The translations under genes and the position numbers were made by a program. From the NCBI GenBank assembly GCA_026419785.1, contig JAODTK010005561.1, positions 372,001 to 436,000 on the forward strand: a stretch of DNA of 64,000 nucleotides, written 5' to 3'. This document shows positions 1 through 11,700 of the stretch, piece by piece (the first letter of the stretch is position 1; each line of letters begins with the position of its first letter). The notes below the pieces were generated by a model. That model was not told where the DNA came from, made no database searches, and saw only the letters and a program-made list of their open reading frames with translations. The DNA is from Sclerodactyla briareus (lineage: Eukaryota; Echinodermata; Holothuroidea; Dendrochirotida; Sclerodactylidae).

Positions 1-300
1 GAGATGCTCCAGTATGATAGCACCCATCAACGGCTACAGTGTCAGTATCATTAGATATTCCCCCGTTTGATCGTGGGTATACTGGTACCTATGCTCCACC
101 GGAGATAGCGCCTCAAGGCACACAGTGGAGATGGCTTCATCTTGATAGCCACCCATCACCTGCTACAGTGAAGTTTTATCTAGACACCACACCGAGGCGA
201 TCAGTGGGTATTATGAAGCTTCTGCTATCCCACCGAATCAGGGCGGTCTACAGGCGCACAAGTGGAAATGGCTCCAGTCTGATAGCACTCATTACGGGGG
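1..300. repeat. Tandem repeat, about 133-bp unit, partial array at window edge
   Basis: Three partial units start at 1, 128 and about 264. Shared phrases are (G)GA(G/A)ATGGCT, TGATAGC-C-CATCA, GCTACAGTG, GTGGGTAT, CCACCG and GGC-CACA-GTGG. Spacing is 127-137 bp. The array probably extends left of the window. The longest frame through it (96 codons) is consistent with repeat translation and is not treated as a gene. Confidence 0.7.
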
Positions 301-2551
301 ATAAGAAGGAAATTGGATCGATTGGCTAAACTGAAACATAAACATCCCGCATTAAAGCACGAGGCACCGGAGAAAACACATGCAATTGATTCAATGAAGA
401 AACATGACCGATGGGAACTTTGGAATGCCTTTCTCACCCCTTTGCTAAAGTACAAACTAGATCACCAGTGGTGAGGTGGATTCACATAACCGCAATTATT
501 ACAGATTGACAATACTCCTCCAATAGTCAGCAAAAATCAGGAGGACTTCCTAATGAATATATCAGATCGGATATCCCAGGACATGTGGTGAGGAATAATA
601 CTGACCGACAAAAAACAAATGAATTAATAATAATTACCTATTTAATGAATGATCATGACATGTTCAAGTGAATCTGTAGAAGTCGCTAATGACCTCCCCC
701 AGAATTGAGCAGGAGGCCCTCTACTACCAATTTTGATATTTGTTGGGCCTTCAACTCAAATGCCAGAATCCTTGGGGTTCCAGGGGCTTTTCCAAATAAA
801 AAATGATCATCCTCCATGTACTTTATGGCTGAGAGATATGGGTACTGGTGTAGGGTTCTTGGTTCGTATCAAGAGCTGAGACAGGCATATAGACTAGCTC
901 CTATTTCACTTAATGAATAGGAATAGCGGAGTCAAACAGAATGTCTTGTTGGATGACAATTAAAAGGGTATAACCTAACTTCATGCAACTATTAAAAATG
1001 TTCTGTAAGGTCATCAGAAGGCAAAATGTTAAAGCGAGCAGTAAAAATCAATTGCAAAGGGCAAATGGACATGAACTTCATTTGTACCTTACACACTGTC
1101 TGAACGATGATTGTGTTAAAATATGCAATGTTACCAATTTGTGTGCAATGTCGACCTAATTCAGTGTCAGCAGAGTAAGCAACATACTGTTTTAGTTGTA
1201 TATAATGCGTGGGAGCATGCAATGTTAGGAGTTGGGGGTAGCCCGATGTGTGGAACTGGAAGGTATGAAGATGCAGCAAAGTACCAAAATACGGCAAGTG
1301 GGTGAGTGAGTGGGTGAGAGGTGGTTGTCTGGTATTATACCTGCAGGAATTCTCTCTCTCAGATCGCTTGCCGTTCTTTTAGAATCCCCTATGGGGGAGC
1401 ATTGCTCCCAGGCTCTTCATCATGTTGTAACTAGCAGTCTGGATAGACGAGAAGCCAATACTAAGACAGTAGTAAACCAGAATGTGCTGAGCTGCAACAG
1501 GCGTCTTGCTGCAGCTGCAGGCCTTTCACTATTTCACGCTGCAACCAAAGTTGTAATGATCATGGGAGAGGTGCATTGAATCAAGGGAGGCAGAGTGTAA
1601 TATGAAAATCTAACAGAAAGGCATGGTGCTAATGCAAACAACAATTAGATGTGCAGTTTGCTGGGTATAGTAATGAGTTTTGCTCCAAATTCATGTTTTA
1701 ATCCCAGTGCGAAAAACAAGGCAGAGGTGGAATGGGCTCATTAACAGGTAAAAAGTACCCTCCTCAGTGGCCTCCTGCAGCAGATGGGAAATAGTTTAAT
1801 TTAACTATATCTGAGGGACAGCTTTTGGAACTAGTTATCGCTCACCCCACCAGCCGACTGCATGCCCCCCCCCCAAAAAAAAAAAAAAAATGCCAAAGGG
1901 GGCCCTGAAAAATCCCAAAAACCCTGGAGAGACCGGGAGGGCACGAGAAACCTAAGTGGGCCGGTAAAGGGGAGGGCCTCGGGAAGAACCCTGAAGAAAG
2001 AAAAGAACCTGAGCGGTAACGCGCTGGCTGGTAATGCCGGAGTGGAGGTAGCCTGCAGCCACGCAAAACACCACAGCCCAGGTACGTAAGCTAAGCGGGG
2101 GGGGGGGGGGGGGGGGTAGGCTAACGTCAACGCGCCAGCAAAGAAACGGTGGCAGAGAGAGAATAAACTCACGCAAGTCAAGGAAACTATACAGAAAGTC
2201 TTGATGAAAATGCTGGAGAGCCCACAGCAAAAGGTAGATAGGTTTTGCCGTACGCCAAGGAAAATATTAAATAAAACAATTTGGGCCGAAATTATCAGAG
2301 CCAAAACTTCTGACGTCAGCCCAACGAGTTGGCCAAAAGAGCAGGCCCGATGAGATGGCAAACCAGAATGATTTGTGTCATAGCCAGAAGCTGATATAGC
2401 ATTGGGCGATGGGGTGCATAGTCCATGCGGCGTAAGTTGAATAATAAATTGAATAGATTATCCATACCCCGAGGGCAGCTTCACCTTTTAAACAACATCT
2501 CACAGGAAGGACCAAAGTATACCCTGACAGAGAGAAAGACATACAACTCAC
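301..2551. other. Presumed last GPD2 intron sequence, no gene recognised
   Basis: I searched both strands for the second EF-hand and C-terminus of GPD2 and found neither. Long homopolymers occur at 1866-1890 (C then A) and 2098-2117 (G). Nothing else was recognised. Confidence 0.5.
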
Positions 2552-2752
2552 TTGCTAGGAATCTCCTTCAAAAAAATTCAAGTCGTTGTGCGTAATGAAC
2601 CCTTTGCCATGACTGTCCAGGAGCTGAATCTCCTATTGTATTTTTCAGCCTCCTCTGCATCCGATGAAGTTGATCGGGATTTCATCAGGTGACGTCCGAA
2701 CCAGTTGTAGCCCATCTCACGGTGAGGAAAGTCGGCCAAGGGCCTCCTTTTC
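2552..2752 (-). CDS. GPD2: GPD2 exon 12: EMGY linker and first EF-hand
   Basis: After acceptor TTCCCTAG the exon reads a KEAL-ARDFL-like stretch, HREMGYNWFGRHLMKSR, an acidic linker SSDAEEAEKYNRRF, then the EF-hand loop DSHGKGFITHND and LNFFLKEIPSK before donor CAA/GTGAGT. Human GPD2 has EMGYKSRS and DADQKGFITIVD in register. As in human, loop position 12 is Asp rather than Glu. The second EF-hand, which completes the calcium-sensing tail, must be in a later exon that I do not find in 1-2551. Confidence 0.92.
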
Positions 2753-5700
2753 CTAGGGAAATGAAATTAGCAACACCACCATTATACCATGCCATCCAGA
2801 GGTCTCCGTACAGTCAATTCCTGCTGTGCGGAGACACACAACCAATTCTGCACTGTTTCAGAAAATTTCACTATTTGCGGCAAATGTACATTCTCTGCCC
2901 AAATATATGGGTTATGGCCTGAATTATTTTTTGCCTCAACAAATTAGGGGGCATTTTGCACCCTCCGCTCCAGGCATGGGGCTCTTTATCCAAATTGTGT
3001 AATGAGGTTTATCTCTCGTCAGGGATTATTGCATTTTAAGGGAGGATCTAAGGCCATTTCATGCAGTCAGGTAATTGTAGACTGACGAGGGGGGTAATGA
3101 ACCGTTAGTTCTTGCATTTTTGCGATCACTGACTGTGGTTTTGTCTTTTCGCATTCCAGTAAGTTTCAACCAACTGATTTCGCGGTCCACAGAGATCTCA
3201 CTTGCCTGTTAGCTAATAACAACGACAAAAATCTAAGAGCAATAGAGGAGGATGTAATTTGCAGCCCCTATGTGTGTACCAAAAAAATGGCACTATCAGT
3301 GACCGGATTCAAATTAATTTGGGACTGACTGTTGACAATGTCTATCAAAGGAGTAATAAGTTCTGAGGAAATATGACTGAAGTTGCCCGAATTATGTAAA
3401 TTGGACAAAGACATCAGTGACCCATGATTAATTACAAATACCTCGGGACAAATGGTGTACAGCACGCGATATTTTCCATGGAAATTCAACGAATCCAAGC
3501 AATAACACATTAAATGACCCGACTCTATGTTAGAATTTTTCAACTGAATGCAAACCACACCCACCAGCTCATGGAAACCACACAAACTTCCATAACGTTC
3601 ACATAAATCATGTAATATAGACACACTGAATGACCTCCAGTGACCCTGAAAATATGTTTAAAAATCAAATCCCAAGGTTAACCATACCCACCGGTTCATT
3701 CAACTTAACTGAAAACTGAAATTCCCGCTCAATAATGGACTCGGCTTTTTTTTTCCCCGCCTCAAGCCAGGAACTACTGATTTCGAGTATTGACTATTTT
3801 TTACCCCCAAAAGAAGTCTCACAGTACCCCTTCATTCATTATACCTCACAGAACACTTGATAGAGGACGGGTTGTGTGGATAAGATCAACACACCAACTG
3901 CAGAATCCCATCAATATAATTGGTTGGTCCCTTTTGGAAAAGGTATTAACCTCCATATTGAATTAATAGTAACCACTGCTTGAGCTCCTTATTAAACAGA
4001 CAGAGGGCAGTATGACACATACCAAACCCTATTTGAGCAAGGATTTGTACTGGACTTGCATTGAGATGACGGGGGTCTATGCATTATTCGGGATCTTCCC
4101 AATGTTCATAAGATTCAATATATATAAAAAAAATAAAAAAAATAAAAAAAATAGTCCAACCTCTCTCTTGGCCTGCCAAAGTTGAGCTCGCTTGCCAGGA
4201 TATCTCGACTGGGGGAAGGCCTCATCTGTCGCCTGGACGTTGAGGAATGCAAGCCGGTGCTTGGCGAGCGATCACGCACTCACAGACTGGGCGGTTATAG
4301 TGCTTCACTGCATACCTGACCTGACAGAGAGAGACAGTCCTGCTTCCGTTACTGTAACGGTGGCCTAAAAAATTGAATTCATCAGAGAAAGTATTGGTAG
4401 TACATGGTTCCTCTTTTACCTTTCATATGTCAGTAACTGCCTTGGCCCCATAAGCACTGGAAGTTAACTCTTCTCCATCGGATAGGGGGTACATACCTGC
4501 TGGACATATCAAAATTGGCATTTTTGGCTTTCAAAGGCTGCTTCAACATACCTAATAATCATTCCTGGACAAGTTGCGACATCCTAAGAGCCCTCGCCAA
4601 TGAATGTCCGGACACTCCGGGGGGAAGTTCTGATATGCCACCATGCAACCATATGAAACCATTGCAACCACGCAAAGGGCTTCAGGAGGCAGGTGAGTGC
4701 GGTCTCAGAGGACGAAACCAGAGAGGCCTGGGGAGCAAGGAAGGACCCTGGAGAACCCCAACACAACACCATAGCCAACAGTGGTGAAACCAGTGTGGTG
4801 AAGCTTTTATTCTGGAGGGGAATTCCCTCCCTCTGGTTCATTTTCTAAGAGGGTCTAAAACGTGAGGAAAAGAGGACTCGCATACACGTAAAGCTGACAA
4901 CCCCAAAACTCAGAATGTTCAGGAGGGGAATATCCCTCTTGACATATGTTTTTTTGAAATATAAAGCGACCAAGCGAGCAGTTGTGTTGAGAGGAGGTGA
5001 GAGTCCACTTCTGGGTGGCAAACTACCTCCAAAAAACGTCTTTGGACTTGGTTGCAGAGAGTGCACTTGGTTGGGACCTGGGAAACGTGCGGGAGTGATG
5101 AAAGGACGTCTGCATATTGAATTCCGGGTCCCGGGAGATTGACTGCCTGCAGAGGCCCCTGGTATGTGGCCACCACTGAAAAAAAAGCGTGTCAGGTAAC
5201 CAGCCACGGCCGTAGGTTAGATGTTCACCCTGACAGTTTATGCAGGCCACTGCCGCAGTGTTTTCGCAATGGACCCAGCACCATGCCGTCCTGCCACTTT
5301 CTGCTGAGAGGTTTCGGGGACCCGAAACAACCGCCTCCGATAGTAGAAGTCAAGGACGCCTATGTGAATTCCTTACAGCTCGGGCTCCCACCAGGTCTGT
5401 GCCTAGACTTCCAGGAAATTCGGACATGAGGCAGAGAAGTGGACAGGAGGGGGGAAACTGGGCTCGGTGCTAATTGTCAGCCAATCAGGCAAAAAAGTAC
5501 CTGGCTTCTAGGGTCCAAGTGGTCTTGAATCCATAACCTCTGGATTACATGCTCAACAACACTCAACCAATATGGGCTACACTCTTGCTCCTTTTCCCCC
5601 CCTTGCGCAGCATTGATGTCCACAGGCCCCTTGTAGAGTGGAAACAGATTGTGTGGTGTACACTGAATGAACAATTGGCCATGAGAAGTCCCCAGTATAT

Positions 5701-8700
5701 CTCTGATTCGAGCTCAAACAATAAATAATACACTTGCATAGATAGGTAAGAATCCGACTGGGATCTCAAAGAACTTCAAATAAAAGACACAAAGCTAACA
5801 GTAATAAAAGCACTGGAAAAAATTAACAACAGCAAGACGCTGCAAAAACAGTAAATGGGTCACAATTACAGAAGAAGAGAGCCAAAAAAACAAGATGAGG
5901 GTACAATTGGTTTTCACAGTGAACTACTAGAAAGTTAGAATGTACAAGGATACGGAGTGGAAAAGAAAAAATTTTAACCTGCCTCTGAAAAGTCATCCAA
6001 GATGGTGTAAAACCTGAAGTGTTGTGCTAAGGGAATTAGTTCCTCTCGGTGTGGCTGCTTCTCTGAAGAATGTTGTCCTTAAAGCAAGAATGTTGCGCAG
6101 AGTGACCGAGAGGGAACGCAGGGTTAAATAAGACCTAACAGGTAAGTAGGGACCAAACCAACAAACTGTACATGGAAGCTCTCTTCAGATAGGCTCAGGA
6201 AGGCTCAGTGATCTCTTGACTCATCCTGTGCAATCTAGATTGGTTGTGTTTTCACGTTTTTTTCTACTCTCACCTTATATTAAAACAATAGGGTCTTGTA
6301 TCCCCATGAAGGGAAAAAACTTATACCACACATTTCAACTTGATTCAAGCCAACCACTCTGGACAAACGAGTATGAGCTCATCCATCCAGGGGGCCAAGT
6401 TACAGCAGGTGTCACATACATCGAAACACACACACACAGGACATGGTTCGCGTAGATTCCCCAACTTCATCGAGGATAACAGAATGACTAGAACAAAGGA
6501 CAAGTGGTGAATCCGTAAATGCATAAAAAGGTCACAGGGTCAATAATGATGGTGCAGCTCAACCCGGGCGCCACTACTTCAATGATGGTTCTCTGCCACT
6601 GCTATGCACGGGAAAAACACATGTCAGTTCATCAGAAACACCTCAGCCTCAATTATGGGAAGTCCGCCGACACCGTGTGCGACCACAGGCCACCGCGGCT
6701 CACGGTCAGAACGCCCTTCTGGCCCAACCTCACGCTTATCACGGTAAGATTTGAAAGAGTGTGGCAACTGAAGAAGAAACAGAAACAGTATCAGTAAGCA
6801 TCTTTTTTTAAAGCAAGTCTTTAACCATGGTTGGAGGAGGGGGGGGGGGGGGTCGGGGTGGAGAGCCGGCGGGGTGGGGGGGGGTGGGGGTGGGGGGGTG
6901 GGGGGCGGGGGCGGAGGAGGGGATGGAGCTACTACTACTAGCACAGCCTGTGATTGTGAAACGAACTAACATATGGTGTGCCTATTAAAATAGTTCAAGT
7001 CACCTCTCTAGTTACCTAAGACAGGTAGAAAACCCCAGCTCACAAACTTGTGTGTATTCAGAAGTATTTCACGGAGCACTGCATGTTTTGTGTTAAATCG
7101 TATTGCATATTCTACTGTTAGAAGGGAGGAATTACAGGCACAGGGTACCTGCTGAAATATATATACCCCTATCAATAATGCCCCATCCCCCCCCCTAACC
7201 CCCCCCCCATCGTTCCTTACATGGGCCACCTAGGACACCTGTCATATAAAATTGTGGGAGGTAACAGGGTTCCTCTGCAGATTCTGGCATTCAATTTCCA
7301 TGACTTTCCATGAACTATCATGAACAAATAAGGATTTCCATGGACCTTCTCTATGACATCCCGCACGGAATTTCAAATGAAAACCAGCGAAAGGCGAAGC
7401 AACAACAGCAAACAGCGTGAAAACTAAAGTGACAACATCACTCATGAAATTTCCATGAGTATGCATTGACGTATCAAGAATTTCAAACTTATCAGGCCTC
7501 AACTGAAACAACAAAAAGAGCCAAAGCAACAACAGCAAACAGCTGTGAAAAAGTGACACATCCACTTCATGAAAAAGTTCCATGAGTCTTCCATGACTTA
7601 TCACTGCATTTCAAGGCTGGATTTTATGATTTGAAAATTCACTGACTTTTCCAGGTTTTCCATGATGGCAAGAACCAATGTAAGAGTGCGCCATAAGCCC
7701 AGAGGGGCGCTGACCCTCCCCCCCCCTCCCCCCACCTACTCGCGAATTCACGCCAAGCCTGACCAGCAGGGCTCATAAATACTTGCCTCATCTCCAGACA
7801 AAAGTCTGAATAGTCGTATGAAGGTATTCGCAGGTCCAAACCAAGGCACCATTCCAATAGCAGACCATCAGTGAGCGACTCGTTCCTGGGTTCCAGCTGC
7901 AAGGCCTTTTTGACGCCGCGTCCATGCGTCCTTGCATACTTCGGTAGGTTGGTCCATTTTTACCTCCTGAAGAGAGAGAAACATCAAGATTGATCTTTAC
8001 ATCAATATTGATCTATAGAAGTGTGTCCAGTGAATCGATTCAATAAGTTACCTGAACAGCTGTCTCCCCGTTTTTGTAATCAGTGGTTCTTCTGTTAAAG
8101 AGTTATTAAGTTTGTTCCAACCATCCGGATCTGGGAGATCATAAATTAGAGGGCTTTGCTCCGTTGGAGATACTAGAAGCAGAATCTAAAAAACTCATAG
8201 AGGTGGGCTATGTCGGTGAATACAAGGCGATCGCCACAAACGTGTTTCCGCTTGTTGCGAGAGAGCGGTGGTTTCTAGTATTCAATACCACTAACCACAC
8301 TATACACACCAACCAGTTATTGCAGAAACCACTCATTTCATGTGACTCATGCAAACGAACCTCATATATTTCCACAGTACAAACACACTTGAAATGTTGC
8401 TAAAACCCCTAGCAGCCCGGGGACCTTTGCCTTTTAAAATTCATTTCCTTCATTATGTCATTGCTTTTTAATTTTCAAAGCAGCCAGGACATGCCATCCC
8501 CCCCCCCCCGCCAGGCAGCAACACCCTCCCCCGCTCCCCCACACACCAACAAACCATCCCCATGCAGCTGTCAAATAGATTTGTCCCAAAAATTATCTTT
8601 AGGAAACCTCAACATTTGTCCCCAGTTCCCAGGCAAGAAGAAGACAAGAGAGGCGAGAAAAAAATGTTACAGTATTTTGAAGGTCTAAATCAACCTATCA

Positions 8701-11700
8701 AATTGTTGGGTAAGAGAGGGTTTGCTTGTGGGGCGCTTCTTCGTATAACAGCACAATTGTCACGGGGCTATGGTTTACTCGTTTTCCTCAGTGCTTATTC
8801 TAACAGGAAGCTATTTTAAGATGGAATTCAATCAAATTCATGAACATCAAACATATCAAGATCCAGAAAAGAAAATGTAAACGAAACCATACCTTAATGA
8901 GGTTTGGCGGAACTTCTTACCAGTGGAAATTGGAATAGATTATGCAAATTAGGGGGCAAATACAATGACCTCTACTGACCCCAGCCGTAACGTCAAAATG
9001 ATCACGATCAACGGTGGATCACATTACCAAGTTTTGTGGAATCCAACAAACTTGAAAAAAATTGCATAAAGTTATGCAAATTAAACAATCAAATGACTCC
9101 AGTGACCCCACGACTTCACTTTAAATTTCTCGGGAACCAGGTTAGAACATCCACCAAGTTTCGTGAGAATCGGACAAACTTGAAAAAAGTTCTCATAAAA
9201 TGATGCCCAAATTAGATCACTTAAAATTCGCATATTTAGGCTGAGAATCTAATCAGGTATCTACCTGTCATCCAGGTCCTACATGCTCAAAACCACATCA
9301 CTGTAGCACATACGGTTCTTGCATCATCTTGCTAACGAGCTTAACAATAATGTACATAAATGAAGAATAATTACCCAAACTTAATTAATGACTGTGCTGC
9401 CCAAATCTATTAACCAGATCGGTGTTACACCCAATCCGTGCTACACACCCAATTTTGTCATAGTCGGCATCACGGTTAGTGAGAAAACCTGCTAACGAGA
9501 AAGTGTGACACAAACACACGCAACCATAGTGACTCTTCATGAATGTCATTAAGGCAAGAACCAAAGAGGAGTTTCTTCGAGGGACTTCGCAAGACCCACA
9601 TAGTTTTGCAAGTTTGTAGGTTGAAATGCACACTCGCGAAACTGGAAGTTGAAAAACTGAAAGTAGTACCCTTCACGCTTTGCATGGTCCAGTTCCTCCA
9701 GTAAGTCTTGAGAGGCATCACAAAACTACATTTGAAATGGACACATAACCTGTTGTGTTCTCCGTGCACTTTCTACCAGGTGGTCCCAAAACAATATGGT
9801 CACAGCTTTTACGAAGCTTCGATGTCTATTAAGCAGGATCATTACTGGTTTAGACACTGATTCGTACTATGACTACGTGTACGAGCTGCAAGCAGTAGCA
9901 GTGCCTTAATTCCAACTTGTTACGGGATCCTTGTGGTGCCAAGTAGGAGCAGGACATGAATAGCAGGTTTGTGGCCTATGCAATAGTCACCATTTGGTGG
10001 AGGATATATCAATGATATGGTTCCTCGCTACTGATGGGTGTCCGAGGCGGAAGGGTCCAGTACTAGGGGTCTGATGCCGCTCCACGCTGCTAGGACATCA
10101 CCTCTCCTTACTGCAAAAGACAAGTACCCAGTGATTAATTAATGATGGTTTTCCATGGGTGGGACAGAGGGAGCTCCATGTCCATGAGTTGCGACCACAG
10201 AGGCCGTAGTGGTTTATGCTATGTCAGACGAATTGACATATTGTTCGAAAAAGATGACAGGTCAAATGTGGGAGAATAGGAGGCATTTACTAAGATTTTC
10301 GCAGAAGTGTTTCCAGACCAATTCCAAACGGACAGAAAAAGAGTACCAAACAATTGTGAGAGATTGCATGGAAATGGTTAAAAATATTCTTATGAAAAAT
10401 GTCCGGATCTCAAGAGTAATTAGCATTTGGCGTTGCAATCCAAAGAGAATCCCTAAGCTGAGCCACCAGGAACAACAGAACACAGGTGTTGCCTCAGAGT
10501 TGTCTAGAGGCTCCTCTCTCTGGGGAAGAATGATTAGAACCACAAATTGCCCACAAACCCCTGTTATGGCATTTATAAGCGATTGCAAATTACCTTTTAC
10601 CACTAACCTGTGCAGTATGCTAGATCTGGCATAATGTCTGGCCTGACGGTGGGCAACCTCCGCCATTCCCAAGTATTGCTAGCCAAACACTTCACAAGCT
10701 AAATAGAATTCTAGAATTTTTGGTGCATAATTTTCTCTTCTAGAGACCAAAATTCGGACTACTTTTTGTCCTCAAAAGCTTTTGGTAACATTATTTTCAA
10801 TCTGAAAAATGTGTACTACTTGTGAGGGAAAGTGTGGATTTGTTTTTTCGTCACGATCGTTCGATCTCAATGTTAGGGCCTAGGTTTTGGCCTAAAGCAG
10901 TGTCAAATTAGACTTTGGTAGACTAAGTTTTTTGTCGACTATCGGATTTATTAGCGCCCCCCACCTTCAGGCCAGGACCAGTATGTCCATTTAAATTAAA
11001 TTTCTAGCCTGAAATTTGATCATGGAAACTTTTTTCTTTTGGAGCAAATTAAGCTCAAGAATGGGATCTTCTCCCCTGGCGTGCTGTTTTATGACAGAGG
11101 AGTCTCTTCCATTGTCTCAAAGTACCCATGCATGAATGAAAGACGCCCTGTGACAGTCACCACCTGTAGCAACCCTATTGGGAATTCCCCATATGACACA
11201 ATGAAATAGTCACCTATGATCAGTGACCTGTGAAGTGCGTTGAGATCATACGGGTTCATAAAATGCAATTATAGTATATTCCAAGCCTTGTGCCATCATG
11301 AGTGGAATAAGTTGTCTCATTCAAATGGACTTTCTCACCCATGATATCCTTGCTGAGAGATTTTGATATCCTGCAAGATGCCAACTGTATATTTCTTTCT
11401 CCGTGGGGGTCGGGTAATCGGTCAGCTCACAGGCATTATCTGTTTTTTGTACCGGCTATGGTCAGGTTCTGCCAGGGCAGGAAGAATATGACCCTACCAT
11501 CGCTGGTGGAGGGGTCTAGTAAACCATAGACGGCTGGATGAGGGACAAAGGTTAAGATCTAGACCTGTTTAATGTTTGTGTCGTAGAATCCCAGAAGTTG
11601 GGAATAGTGCAACAAATGCAGCTTTGGCCCTTTCACCCATGTACTTCCAAAAACATCTCGCCTGTTATTGGTCCATAATATTTAAGCCATTAGTAAATCA

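Larger units (their letters stand above)
6768..7782 (-). other. GPD2 intron between exons 9 and 10
   Basis: A 1.0-kb intron with a very G-rich tract on the plus strand (6834-6925) and a duplicated module (7260-7640), both listed separately. C-rich runs also occur at 7186-7208 and 7718-7732. Confidence 0.65.

Noticed and set aside
10209..10672. Overlapping 141- and 136-codon frames on opposite strands
   Set aside because: They lie inside a GPD2 intron, are mutual shadows, and match nothing known to me.
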